Below are positions 48,083-57,125 of a stretch of 64,000 nucleotides of DNA, one piece after another. The DNA comes from Streptomyces tubercidicus (GTDB lineage: Bacteria > Actinomycetota > Actinomycetes > Streptomycetales > Streptomycetaceae). The position numbers and the translations under genes were made by a program. Positions within the stretch are counted from its first letter, which is position 1. Each line of letters opens with the position of its first letter. The notes below the pieces were generated by a model. It worked only from the letters and a program-made list of their open reading frames with translations. It was not told the origin of the DNA and made no database searches. The stretch spans positions 2,356,001-2,420,000 of the forward strand of contig NZ_CP114205.1 of the NCBI RefSeq assembly GCF_027497495.1, in the 5' to 3' direction.

Positions 48083-49120
48083 GTGGAGCGCAGGACAATC
48101 GGTGCGGCGGCCCTTGACGTGGGCGCCATCGGGCTCGGCTGTATGCCGATGAGCTGGGGGTACACCGAGTCACAGCGCAGCTTGGACAGCTCGCTGCGGG
48201 CCGTGCACACCGCACTGGACCGGGGCTGCAGCCTGCTGGACACCGCCGACATGTACGGCCCGTTCACCAATGAGCTGCTGGTGGGGCGGGTGCTCAAGGA
48301 GCGGCGGGCGGACGCGTTCGTATCGACCAAGTGCGGCCTGCTGGTGGGTGAGCAGCACATCGTCGCCAACGGGCGGCCCGGCTACGTCAAGCGGGCCTGC
48401 GATGCCTCGCTGCGCCGGCTGCAGACCGACCGTATCGACCTCTACCAACTGCACCGGGCCGATCCCGAGGTGCCCGTCGAGGAGACCTGGGGGGCGATGG
48501 CGGAGCTGGTGGCGGCCGGGAAGGTGCGGTCGCTGGGGCTGTGCGCGGTGGGCGCACGGGCGGTACGGCCGGCCCGCGCGGCCCGTATGGAGCGGCGTCC
48601 GGGCGGGCGGGCGCGTCCCCGGTCCCGGATGCACGACGGCACGCTGGCCCAACTGGAGCGCATTCAGCAGGTGTTCCCGGTCAGCAGTGTGCAGGCCGAG
48701 CTGTCGGTGTGGTCGCCGGAGCCGCTGGAGGCGCTGCTGCCGTGGTGCGAGTCGCGGGGCGTCGGCTTCCTGGCGGCGATGCCGCTGGGGAACGGCTATC
48801 TGACCGGCACCCTCACCCCGGGGCAGGGCTTCGAACGGGAGGACATACGGGCCCGCCACCCGCGCTTCACGGCCGAGATGATGGCCGCGAACCAGCCGGT
48901 GGTGGCCGGGCTGCGGCGGGTCGGCGCCCGGTACGGGGCGACGCCGGGGCAGGTGGCGCTGGCGTGGACGCTGGCGCAGGGGCGGCATGTCGTCCCGGTG
49001 CCCGGCACGAAGAAGGAACGCTGGGCCGCGCAGAACGCCAAGGCCGCGGAGCTGACGCTCACCCGCGAGGATCTGGCGGAGATCGCCGCGCTGCCGCCGG
49101 CGCGCGGGTCCTGGTACTAG
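48083..49120 (+). CDS. Aldo/keto reductase with Arg-rich insertion
   Basis: This 345-residue NADPH-dependent oxidoreductase has the AKR barrel: GLGCMPMSWGY, LLDTADMYGPFTNELLVGRVLK (catalytic Asp and Tyr), STKCGLLV (Lys), and DRIDLYQLHRADP (His). The C-terminal cofactor region reads HVVPVPGTKKERWAAQNAKAAELTL. An Arg/Pro-rich stretch of about 28 residues around 155-185 (ARAVRPARAARMERRPGGRA) interrupts the usual GLSE region. The GTG start follows GGAGG at somewhat long spacing. The substrate is unknown. Confidence 0.85.
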   Translation: MERRTIGAAALDVGAIGLGCMPMSWGYTESQRSLDSSLRAVHTALDRGCSLLDTADMYGPFTNELLVGRVLKERRADAFVSTKCGLLVGEQHIVANGRPGYVKRACDASLRRLQTDRIDLYQLHRADPEVPVEETWGAMAELVAAGKVRSLGLCAVGARAVRPARAARMERRPGGRARPRSRMHDGTLAQLERIQQVFPVSSVQAELSVWSPEPLEALLPWCESRGVGFLAAMPLGNGYLTGTLTPGQGFEREDIRARHPRFTAEMMAANQPVVAGLRRVGARYGATPGQVALAWTLAQGRHVVPVPGTKKERWAAQNAKAAELTLTREDLAEIAALPPARGSWY

Positions 49121-49281
49121 GGACGGGGCGCGGGCCCGCGGCCCGCCCGCTCGCGGCGCCGCCGTCCGCGCCGGATCATGACAGGTGGGAGTGGTTCCGT
49201 CATCCACAGGGCGCGGCACAGCGGCCCGCGATGTGGTGTTCTGGTCCACGGGCCCACGCCCTGCCGACGAGAGGATCTGCC

Positions 49282-50457
49282 GTGCAACGCCGTTCCCGGA
49301 CCGCCGTGTTGGCCGCCGCTTCGCTGCTCCTGGTAGCGGGCTGCTCGTCCGGCGCGCAGCCCGGGGGCGGGGGCGGCTCGCCCGCCGCCCCGTCGAAGAG
49401 TTCCGGCGCCGCCTCGCCGGGCGGCACCGCGTCGGCCACCGCACCGCCCGCCAAGGGCTCGGTGAAGGTGACCGGCACCCTGACCACCGGTCTGACGTCG
49501 CCGTGGGGCGTGGCGGTGCTGCCGGGCGGGGATCTGCTGGTCGCCTCCCGTGACACCGGAAAGATCATCCGGGTCGCTGCGGACAGCGGGAAGAAGACCG
49601 AACTGGGGTCGGTGCCCGGCGTGGACCCGGGGGGCGAGGGCGGGCTGCTGGGGATCGCGGTGTCCTCGGCGTTCGGCGCGGACCACCAGGTGTACGCGTA
49701 CTTCACCACCGCCTCCGACAACCGCATCGCCCGCATGAACTACGACGAGAAGCGCCCGCCGGGCAATCAGCTGGGCGCGCCCGACACGATCTTCAAGGGC
49801 ATCCCCAAGGGCCAGGTCCACAACGGCGGCCGGATCGCGTTCGGCCCCGACAAGATGCTCTACGTGGGCACCGGCGAGACCGGGGACTCCGGGCTGGCCC
49901 AGGACAAGGACTCCCCGGCCGGCAAGATCCTTCGGATGACGCCGGACGGCGAGCCGGTGCACGGCAATCCCGAGGCGGATTCGGTGGTGTACGACTACGG
50001 CCACCGCAATGTGCAGGGGCTGGCCTGGGACGGCGACAAGCGGCTGTGGGCCTCGGAGTTCGGGCAGAACACCTGGGACGAGCTCAATCTCATCGAGCCG
50101 GGCAGGAACTACGGCTGGCCGGAGGTCGAGGGCCGGGCCAAGGGCGGGGCGAAGGGCACCGGGTTCGTGAACCCGGTCGAGCAGTGGAGGACCGCGGACG
50201 CCTCACCCAGCGGTATCGCCTTCGCCAAGGGCTCGATCTGGATGGCGTCGCTGCGCGGCGAACGGCTGTGGCGGATCCCGCTCAACGGGACGAAGCCGGT
50301 GGCCGCTCCGCAGGCCTTCCTGAAGGGCACCTACGGACGCCTGCGGACCGTCGTGGCGGCCGGTGACGGCACGTTGTGGCTGGTCACCAGCAACACGGAC
50401 GGACGGGGCACCCCGCACAAGGGCGATGACCGGATTCTCCACCTCAAGGTGAGCTGA
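49282..50457 (+). CDS. PQQ-type sugar dehydrogenase lipoprotein
   Basis: This 391-residue protein has a lipoprotein signal (LAAASLLLVAGC, Cys about 21), a Ser/Ala/Gly-rich tether and a six-bladed propeller of the soluble glucose/sorbosone dehydrogenase type. Family blocks: LTSPWGVAVLPGGDLLV, GGEGGLLGIAVSS, VHNGGRIAFGPDKMLYVGTGE, DYGHRNVQGLAWDG, WASEFGQNTWDELNLIEPGRNYGWP. The GTG at 49282 is supported by GAGAGGA. It would oxidise aldose sugars at the outer membrane face if PQQ is available; the true substrate is unknown. Confidence 0.87.
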   Translation: MQRRSRTAVLAAASLLLVAGCSSGAQPGGGGGSPAAPSKSSGAASPGGTASATAPPAKGSVKVTGTLTTGLTSPWGVAVLPGGDLLVASRDTGKIIRVAADSGKKTELGSVPGVDPGGEGGLLGIAVSSAFGADHQVYAYFTTASDNRIARMNYDEKRPPGNQLGAPDTIFKGIPKGQVHNGGRIAFGPDKMLYVGTGETGDSGLAQDKDSPAGKILRMTPDGEPVHGNPEADSVVYDYGHRNVQGLAWDGDKRLWASEFGQNTWDELNLIEPGRNYGWPEVEGRAKGGAKGTGFVNPVEQWRTADASPSGIAFAKGSIWMASLRGERLWRIPLNGTKPVAAPQAFLKGTYGRLRTVVAAGDGTLWLVTSNTDGRGTPHKGDDRILHLKVS

Positions 50458-50543
50458 TCCGTCAGATCCCCTTTTCGGGCGTCCTGCCTACACTCGGGTG
50501 CCAGGGGGCGGGTGCGCGCACACCGAAGAGGGGGCAGGGCAGC

Positions 50544-50735
50544 ATGTTCAACATCGCGGAAGAACTGTTTGCACCGGGGCGCAAACACACCGACGAGGAG
50601 CGGCAGAAGTTGTCGCTCGTCGTCGATGACGTGGGCGACGGCGACCCTGGGAAGGGCCCGATCGACCTCTCCTCGGGCACCGTCGTCGTCAGGGCGGCGC
50701 CGCGGCAGCGGGACCAGGACGCGGGCGAAGCCTAG
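50544..50735 (+). CDS. Small DUF6191-type protein
   Basis: This 63-residue protein (MFNIAEELFAPGRKHTDEER, then VGDGDPGKGPIDLSSGTVVV) matches a small conserved streptomycete family, probably DUF6191, of unknown function. GGGGGCAGGG lies before the ATG. It overlaps the last bases of the convergent luxR-like gene by four. Confidence 0.8.
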   Translation: MFNIAEELFAPGRKHTDEERQKLSLVVDDVGDGDPGKGPIDLSSGTVVVRAAPRQRDQDAGEA

Positions 50736-53003
50736 GCCGACGGGGCCTGGCCGGGTGTCGGCTCCCCGAAGAGGCGCAGGCGGTGGGCCACCGCGCCCGC
50801 TTCGCCGCGGCCGGAGACGCCCAGCTTGGCGAGGATGTTGGAGACATGGACGCTGGCCGTCTTCGGGGAGATGAACAGGGCGTCGGCTATCTGGCGGTTG
50901 CTGCGGCCGTCGGCGACCAGCCGCAGCACGTCCCGTTCGCGCGGGGTCAGGCCGAGGGACTCGGCGGGGGCGGCGCCGGAGGGTGCGGGCGCCTCGGCAG
51001 TGCGGCCCTTGTCGGTGGCTGTCCCGGCCGTGGTGGCCGGTATCAGGCCCGGCAGGGGGATACGGGCCCGCTGGGCGAGGAGTTCGAGTTCTCCGGCGAG
51101 CGGGCGGGCGCCCATCGTCACGGCGGCGGTGTGTGCCTGGCCGATCAGGAGGACGGCGGCCTCGCGCGGGGTGCGGCCGTGCAGTCCGGCGGTGGCCCGC
51201 TCGCTGCCGTGGAGGAGTGATTCGGCCCAGCGGTAGCAGGCACGGGCGAGTTCATGCGGCCGCTCCAGGGGCTCGAAGGCGGCGACCGCCCCGGCCCAGG
51301 CGTCGGGAGTCTCGCGGCCCTCGGCACGGCGGAGTTCGGCGTCGACCGCGAGGCCGTACGCCGACCAGACCGGGCAGAGCCGGGGCAGCCGCTTGGCCGC
51401 GTCCCGTATACGGGCGAGGATCGCGGCCCGGCCGGGCTCGGCGGCGGGCAGCCCTCGGGCATCGGCTTCGACGGTGGTGGCCGCCCACAGGAGCGGCCAG
51501 ACATAGCGCTGGGTGCCGGGCGGGAAGCCGGCGTCCAGAGCCTGCTGGAGGATGCTGCGGGCGTCCAGGACGCGGCCCTGGCGGGCGGCGATGCGCAGCG
51601 CGTGCCGCGTCATGACGAGGGAGCTCTGCGGCTGGGGGTCGTGGGTCCCGTAGTACTCCTGGGCGACGGCCAGTTCACGCTCGGCCTCGGCGAGGTCTCC
51701 TTGGTCCAGCGCGAGATCGGTGCGGCGGCTGGCGGCCAGCGCGCATGCCCGGGGGTTCTGCCCGAGGCGGCCGGCCTCGGCGGCGGCCCGGCCCGCCTCC
51801 TCCCAGCGGCCCAGCGACTGGAGGGATTCGGCGCGATTGCCCAGCACCCAGCTGGTGCTGTCCTTGAGGCCGTAGCGGGTGGTGAGTTCGATGCCCCGCT
51901 CGGTGGCCTCGACGGCTTCGCGGGAGCGGCCGACGCCTTCCAGCGCGGAGGAGTAGTTGATCTGGCCGCGGCCGACGATGGCGAAGTAGCCGCGGTCGAC
52001 GGCGCGCTCCAGGCTCGTACGGAAGTCGGCGAGGCCCTCGTCCACCTCGCCGGAGTCGACCCGCAGCCCTGCCAGGGTCACCCGGGAGTTGAGCTCGGCC
52101 TCCTCGTCGCCGACCGACTGGGCGAGTTCCACGGCGCGTTCGGCCGTCGCGAAGGTGTCCGGCCCCGGTTCGTGCAGGATCTCCCAGCTGGCGACGGCGG
52201 CCAGCACCTGGGCGTGTACGGAGGACGGCGGCAGCCCGCGCACCAGCTCCTGGGCGGTGCCCAGATCCTCCCAGCCGTTGCCGCGGCCGGTGGCCTGGCA
52301 GAGCCGGGAGCGCTGCACCAGGAACCAGGCCGTGCGCAGGGGGTCGTTCTCCTGGCGCAGCGAGCGCAGGGCGCGCTTGGTGATCATGAAGGCCCGTTCG
52401 ATGTCACCGGACAGCCGGGCGGCCACCGCGATCTCTGCGAGCAGGTCGAGGAAGCGCAGGGCGTCGCCACCGTGGCAGCCGCAGGCCGGGTACGCCTCGG
52501 CGTAGTCGACCGGGCGCACCCCCTGGCGGACCTCCGTCGGGGCGTCATCCCACAACTCCAGGGCGCGGTCCAGCAGGCGCAGTTGCTCGGCGTAGGCATG
52601 GCGGCGGCGGGCCTGGACGGAGGCGGCGAGGACGGCGGGGAGGGCCTTGGCGGCGTCGTGGGCCTTGTACCAGTAGCTGGCCAGACGGGCGGCGCAGACC
52701 TCGGTGCGGACCAGGGAGGGGTTGGCCTCCAGGGCCTCGGCGTAGCGGCGGTTGAGGCGGGTGCGCTCCCCGGGGAGCAGATCGTCGACGACCGCCTCAC
52801 GGGCGAGGGCGTGCCGGAAGCGGTAGCCCGTGCCGTCCTGGGTGGGCACGAGTGTGTTGCTGCCGACGGCCGCCCGCAGCGCCTCGATGAGGTCGTCCTC
52901 GGGCATCCGGCAGACGGCGGCGAGGAGTTCGTGTTCGACGGTGGAGCCGCCCTCGGCGGCCGTGCGCACCACCCGCTGGGCGTCCTCGGGCAGCGCAGGA
53001 CCT
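50732..53003 (-). pseudogene. LAL-type LuxR regulator lacking its ATPase domain
   Basis: An open frame of 746 codons (start GTG 52972) keeps the TPR-like middle and a C-terminal LuxR helix-turn-helix (LTPRERDVLRLVADGRSNRQIADALFISPKTASVHVSNILAKLGV). Full LAL proteins have some 250-300 more N-terminal residues with a P-loop ATPase. Here the frame begins in the segment that normally follows that domain (LPEDAQRVVRTAAEGGSTVEHELLAAVC). Just upstream, VPPLDREVLR appears in a different frame, as if one base were lost near 52990-53000, and nothing of the ATPase remains. A shortened protein may still be made, since GAGGA lies before the GTG. A sequencing error could explain the frameshift but not the missing domain. 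Confidence 0.65.
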
Positions 53004-53206
53004 CACGGTCCAGCGGTGGCACGGCGTGCCCGCGCCCACCGGCCCCGCGTACGCACCTGCCCTTCGGGGTCGTCCGCCGCGGAGCGGGCAGCGGCGGCGC
53101 GCTCGGCGCTCGGGACCTCCGACGCCTCGCTCACCAGCCGCTGCCGGGCGGCCTCGCGGCGCAGCTCTTCGTGACGGACCCGGATCTCCAGCTCGGAGTG
53201 GAACAT
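53003..53206 (-). CDS. Small basic protein upstream of the truncated LAL gene
   Basis: This 67-residue protein begins MFHSELEIRVRHEELRREAA, a helical charged start seen in small conserved streptomycete proteins of unknown function. It ends in an Arg-rich tail (VRTRGRWARARRATAGP). GGGGGAGA precedes the ATG. The last bases overlap the remnant of the LAL coding sequence, so its natural end may have been altered by the deletion. Confidence 0.6.
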   Translation of the reverse strand: MFHSELEIRVRHEELRREAARQRLVSEASEVPSAERAAAARSAADDPEGQVRTRGRWARARRATAGP

Positions 53207-53290
53207 GGCGTCTCCCCCTGATGGTGGTGAGGTGGTGCCCCGACCGTGTGTCGAGTGGCTCCAGCCTCGTCTCCCAGGGGGGTCGGCCAC

Positions 53291-53308
53291 ATCGGGAGAG
53301 TTCCCGAT
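53291..53308. promoter_or_regulatory. Inverted repeat ATCGGGA-N4-TCCCGAT
   Basis: A perfect 7-bp dyad lies 85 bases upstream of the small basic gene in the gap before the receptor-like gene. It could be an operator or a weak terminator. Confidence 0.35.
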
Positions 53309-53413
53309 CTTCGCGTCCTTACGGTCCTTAGGGCGGGGCGCCCGACGGACGGACGGGTGCCTAGGGACGGGGTCCGGGGCCGTAGGGACCCCGGAGAGCG
53401 GCTGCGGTGATGC

Positions 53414-56101
53414 TCAGGGGCGGCACGCCGGATCCTGTTCCTTCTTCCCGGCGTTCTGACGGTAGTCACCGCAGGCGACCACCGCCTCGGGCTCGCCGGC
53501 CGACTGCCGGAGGATCACCAGGGTCTTCCGCTTCGGGGGGCCGCTGCTGAACTCGGAGTAGCTGACGAACCCGGTGGCACCGTCGAAGGTGATGTTGTTT
53601 CTCAGGGCGGTCAGCACGGATTCCCGCCGCACGGTGCTGCCCGCATTGTCCACGGCCCTGGACAGGACGTGGAAGGCGTCGTAGGACACCGCCGAGTGCC
53701 CGTCCTGCCGCCAGGGGTCCTGCGGATACTGCCCGTTGTACTGGCGCACGAAGTTCTTGGTCTTCGCGCTGGCGCGGCTGTCCCCCTCGGGGAGGCGGTG
53801 CGCGGAGTGGTACAGCCGGAGCCAGTCCTTGTCGGCGTACTGGCCGGTGAGCGCCACATTCGTCAGCTCATTGCCGCCGAGCACGGTGAGATCGTTCTCG
53901 ATGCAGGTCCCGTTGGTGTCCATGGCTCTGACGAAGGCCGTGAAGTCCTTCGCCCGTGCGGTCCAGTAGACGGCGGTGTCCGGTTCGGCCTTCAGGGCCT
54001 GGCACACCTGGCCGACGAGCTGGTCGGCCGTGGTCGCCTTCTGCGTACCCGCTTGCGTGGCGAAGGGCTGTGAGTCCTGGCGAAAGCTGATGACCGTCTC
54101 ACCCCCCGTGAATGCCTGCTGGAACCTCTCGGCGAGGCTCTCGCTGTATAGGTCGTCGGGGGTCCGTACGATCACCGCGTGTCCGGCAGGAACGCATTCC
54201 ACCGGTGCGTGCGGGTCCGTCTTCCCCGGCTTCGCCACGAGGGGGGAATGGGTGGCGAAGGCGGCCTCGATGCCTGCTTCCGTGCTGTTGGCCGGTGTGA
54301 AGGGCCAGAAGGAATCGCTTTGTTGCATCTCGTCCGCCGTCGCGGTGGTGCCGACCATCGGCATGCCGATGCCGCCCAGTTCCTTCACGGCCTCCTGGGT
54401 CTCCTTCGTGCTCTGCGCGAAGCCCAGGACGCCGACGATCTGCTCGTACGCCTCTTCGGAGTTCTCCTGCTTGACGTCCCGGATGAGGCTACGCACGGCG
54501 CGGACGGCTTCGCGGAAGCCCGCACCGGCCTGCCGCACTTCCACCCGCAGCGGTACCCGGGAGGCGTCCGAAGCCGCGTCCTCGATCAGCCGCTGCTGCC
54601 ACATGGCGACCCCGCGCAGTTCGGGGATGGCCCCGTCGAAGATGGTGTCCTCGGCACTCGTAGGAGGCGTCGATTCGAAGAGCACGACAGTGCGCACCGC
54701 GCGGTCCTTGGCGTACTTCTCCGCGTCCTTGTTCTGCTTGTCGATACGGTTCCGCGCCGCCTGATACCACTCCTTCGGCTTGACCTCGACCCTCTTGGTC
54801 TGGCTGCCGGCCGCGACCGGGTGGTCCCCTCCGACACAGTGGGTGTCCGGCGTCCTCTCCCAGAAGCTGGGGACGGTGGCGCCGCCCACCAGGACCGCGG
54901 CCAGCGCGGTCAGTTCGACGGCGGTGACGGCGCGCCAGCCCATCGTGAACTTCCGCGGCTGCACCGGGGGAATCTGCAGTCCGGGGCGCTCGAAGGGCTC
55001 GTCCTCCAGGGGCACCACGACCGGCCGCGGGTTGCTGGAGTGGAGCAGGCTGCTCGCCCGGCGGAGGTTGGTGCGTTCCACGCCCAGATCGGCCTGCAGG
55101 GAGCCGGAGGGACGGCCGACCGCGATGACGAGCGGGCCGGGCCCGTCCAGGCCGGTGTGCAGGGTGTGGAACGCGCGCAGGAACCGCTCCGCCGCGTCGG
55201 CTCCCGGGGCGCCCTCCGGCGGAATCTCCACCAGCAGCACGGGGCGGGCCACCCTGCGGCGGCGCTTGGGCAGCAGCCGTCCGACGGCGGGTTTGCGCAG
55301 ATCCTCCAGCAGGGCGCGCATCAGCAGGAGTTCGAGGGCGGCGAGGCCCTCCTTGTGGCGCGGATGGCTGGGCTCCAGACTCAGCCGGGGCGCCTGGCGG
55401 GCCCCTACCTGGTCGAGGAGTTCGAACACCGGCGCCCCGCCGGCGGTCGCGTTGAGGTGTTTGCCGAGCCAGCCGCTCCGCTTGGACCTGACGAGCCGGC
55501 GGTTCTGCCGACGGGCCCAGATCCAGCGGGGCAGGGTCCGGGTGAGGGAGTGCCAGACGAGCCCGACGAAGAAGCCGTACGCCCCGCCGATGGGCGCGGT
55601 GTCCGTGCCGCCCATGTGCCACAACAGGCCGGGGAGGCCGCCCCGTTCGGCCCGCTGGCGGTAGACGTGGTCGCGTAACTTCCGCGCCCCCGGGCCGCCG
55701 CCCGGACGGCTCTCCTGTATCTGGGCGACGACATCCGCCATCAGCCAGAAGTTGGGGAAGCGGTCAGGGGTCGAGCGCCGGGGGATGTCGAATTCGAGGC
55801 CCGTGCCCGCCTGGACGGTGAGCAGGGGCACGTCGCCCTCGGCGTACAGCACCGTGTGCGGAACGCGCTTGTACTCGGGTCCGAGTGCCCAGCGCAGCGC
55901 TTCCAGGACCCGGTGGGTATGGGACTCCGGGGATTCCGCCGACGTACTGAGGAGGAGCAGCGGGGGCTTGTTCTCCAGGAGGTCACGCCGGGCGGGGTTC
56001 ACGGCGGTGCGGTACTCACGGATGAAGTAGTCCGCTCCGGCATCGTCAGGGAAGGAGGAAGGTTCGACGGAATTGTTCGTGGATCTCACCTCGTCGGCCA
56101 C
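53414..56101 (-). CDS. Membrane receptor-like protein: cytoplasmic domain plus extracellular substrate-binding domain
   Basis: This 895-residue protein has a cytoplasmic N-terminal region (about 1-385), one membrane segment at about 388-406 (AVTAVELTALAAVLVGGATV) and a large C-terminal part resembling type I periplasmic binding proteins of the Leu/Ile/Val kind (RTVVLFEST, VGVLGFAQSTKETQEAV, GMPMVGTTATADEMQQSDSFWPFTP, SYDAFHVLSRAV). Cys residues in the outer part may form disulfides. No Walker A is seen in the inner part, although a Walker-B-like strand (RPVLLVEIPP) is present. No ABC permease or ATPase is adjacent, so it may be a one-protein sensor. The start is GTG 56101, with AAAGG upstream; TTG 56122 lacks a binding site. 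Confidence 0.7.
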   Translation of the reverse strand: MADEVRSTNNSVEPSSFPDDAGADYFIREYRTAVNPARRDLLENKPPLLLLSTSAESPESHTHRVLEALRWALGPEYKRVPHTVLYAEGDVPLLTVQAGTGLEFDIPRRSTPDRFPNFWLMADVVAQIQESRPGGGPGARKLRDHVYRQRAERGGLPGLLWHMGGTDTAPIGGAYGFFVGLVWHSLTRTLPRWIWARRQNRRLVRSKRSGWLGKHLNATAGGAPVFELLDQVGARQAPRLSLEPSHPRHKEGLAALELLLMRALLEDLRKPAVGRLLPKRRRRVARPVLLVEIPPEGAPGADAAERFLRAFHTLHTGLDGPGPLVIAVGRPSGSLQADLGVERTNLRRASSLLHSSNPRPVVVPLEDEPFERPGLQIPPVQPRKFTMGWRAVTAVELTALAAVLVGGATVPSFWERTPDTHCVGGDHPVAAGSQTKRVEVKPKEWYQAARNRIDKQNKDAEKYAKDRAVRTVVLFESTPPTSAEDTIFDGAIPELRGVAMWQQRLIEDAASDASRVPLRVEVRQAGAGFREAVRAVRSLIRDVKQENSEEAYEQIVGVLGFAQSTKETQEAVKELGGIGMPMVGTTATADEMQQSDSFWPFTPANSTEAGIEAAFATHSPLVAKPGKTDPHAPVECVPAGHAVIVRTPDDLYSESLAERFQQAFTGGETVISFRQDSQPFATQAGTQKATTADQLVGQVCQALKAEPDTAVYWTARAKDFTAFVRAMDTNGTCIENDLTVLGGNELTNVALTGQYADKDWLRLYHSAHRLPEGDSRASAKTKNFVRQYNGQYPQDPWRQDGHSAVSYDAFHVLSRAVDNAGSTVRRESVLTALRNNITFDGATGFVSYSEFSSGPPKRKTLVILRQSAGEPEAVVACGDYRQNAGKKEQDPACRP

Positions 56102-56290
56102 ATAGTGACCTTTAACGGCCAACTAATGATCTACTCAGGGTAGTTACCCATGTTAGAAGAGTGACCTTGCGGGCTCAATCCACTTTCGGATTCTGGTGTG
56201 CCGCGGGGTGGCCGCTGTCGTTCGGTCCGGTCCGGCACCGGTCCGGTCCCCGTCCGGCCCCGCCGGACCGCCGCTCCCCCGACGACGGCA

Positions 56291-56319
56291 AAGACCCACC
56301 GGGCGGACCGGTGGGTCTT
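56291..56319 (-). terminator. Hairpin after the acidic membrane protein gene
   Basis: AAGACCCACCGG (56291-56302) and CCGGTGGGTCTT (56308-56319) are perfect 12-bp complements with a 5-base loop, 22 bases past the stop at 56342. Confidence 0.8.
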
Positions 56320-56341
56320 CAGCGGATGGTGGTTTCGGTTC

Positions 56342-56977
56342 TTATGGTGCGGCGGGTCCGCCCGCCGGGGCCTTGGGCACGGTCGGCATGCTGCCGAAGA
56401 GGTCGAGGTACATCCCCGCGGAGATCAGGATCCCCAGCACGCCCAGCACCAGTCCGCCCCAGGCGACCGCGCGCACCCACGTGGCACGCGGGCGGAGCAG
56501 CACCACCACGGCGGCGGCGATCACGGCGAGCAGTGCGAAGGCGCCGTTGATCAGGGCGTTGGTGTGCCAGGAGGCGCCGTAGACGGCGGCGATCTGGTCG
56601 CTGGCCTTGCCCGACTGGAGCTTGATCTGGCCCATCAGGTTGGCCCGCTCGGCCATCACCGTGCCGAGCCAGGTGCCGGAGAGGGACGCGAGGCCGAGCC
56701 CCGCGGCGACGACGGCACCGGCACCCTCGGCGATCCCGGCGGAGGCCGGTGCGGGGGCGGTGTCCGGCTCGTCGGCGCCGTCGTCCACGCCGAGGTCACT
56801 GGCCTCGTCCTGCGCGGCGAGGGCGGCGTTCTCGTCGGCCTGCTCATCCGCCTTGGCGGCGGCCTTGCCGGTCGCCTCGGCCTCGGTGGCCTCCGGGATC
56901 GCGGCGGTGTCCGTGGCGGTCTGCGCCGGCACGGTCTTCTCGTCGTCGGTCTTCTTCTCGGTCGTCCTGGTACCCAT
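56342..56977 (-). CDS. Acidic membrane protein of unknown function
   Basis: This 211-residue protein has an acidic, Ala/Glu-rich first half (about residues 1-80). Three hydrophobic segments follow: one near 83-105 (GAGAVVAAGLGLASLSGTWLG), one in ALINGAFALLAVIAAAVVVLL, and one in AVAWGGLVLGVLGILISAGMYLDLFG. The ATG at 56977 is the first Met of the charged region; no ribosome binding site is clear, so it may be leaderless. No family is recognised. It is read in the same direction as the MMPL gene upstream. Confidence 0.7.
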   Translation of the reverse strand: MGTRTTEKKTDDEKTVPAQTATDTAAIPEATEAEATGKAAAKADEQADENAALAAQDEASDLGVDDGADEPDTAPAPASAGIAEGAGAVVAAGLGLASLSGTWLGTVMAERANLMGQIKLQSGKASDQIAAVYGASWHTNALINGAFALLAVIAAAVVVLLRPRATWVRAVAWGGLVLGVLGILISAGMYLDLFGSMPTVPKAPAGGPAAP

Positions 56978-57125
56978 GGGCGCGACCGTAGGCGCCCCGT
57001 CTGAGAGTCGGATGAGAGCGGCGGCGGCACACGGGCGGCGGGCGGCGACACACCGGCCGCGGGGGCCGGACACCGGGCGGACCGAGCCCCATGACGACGG
57101 CAATCCGGGGCCCGGGAGCATGGAT

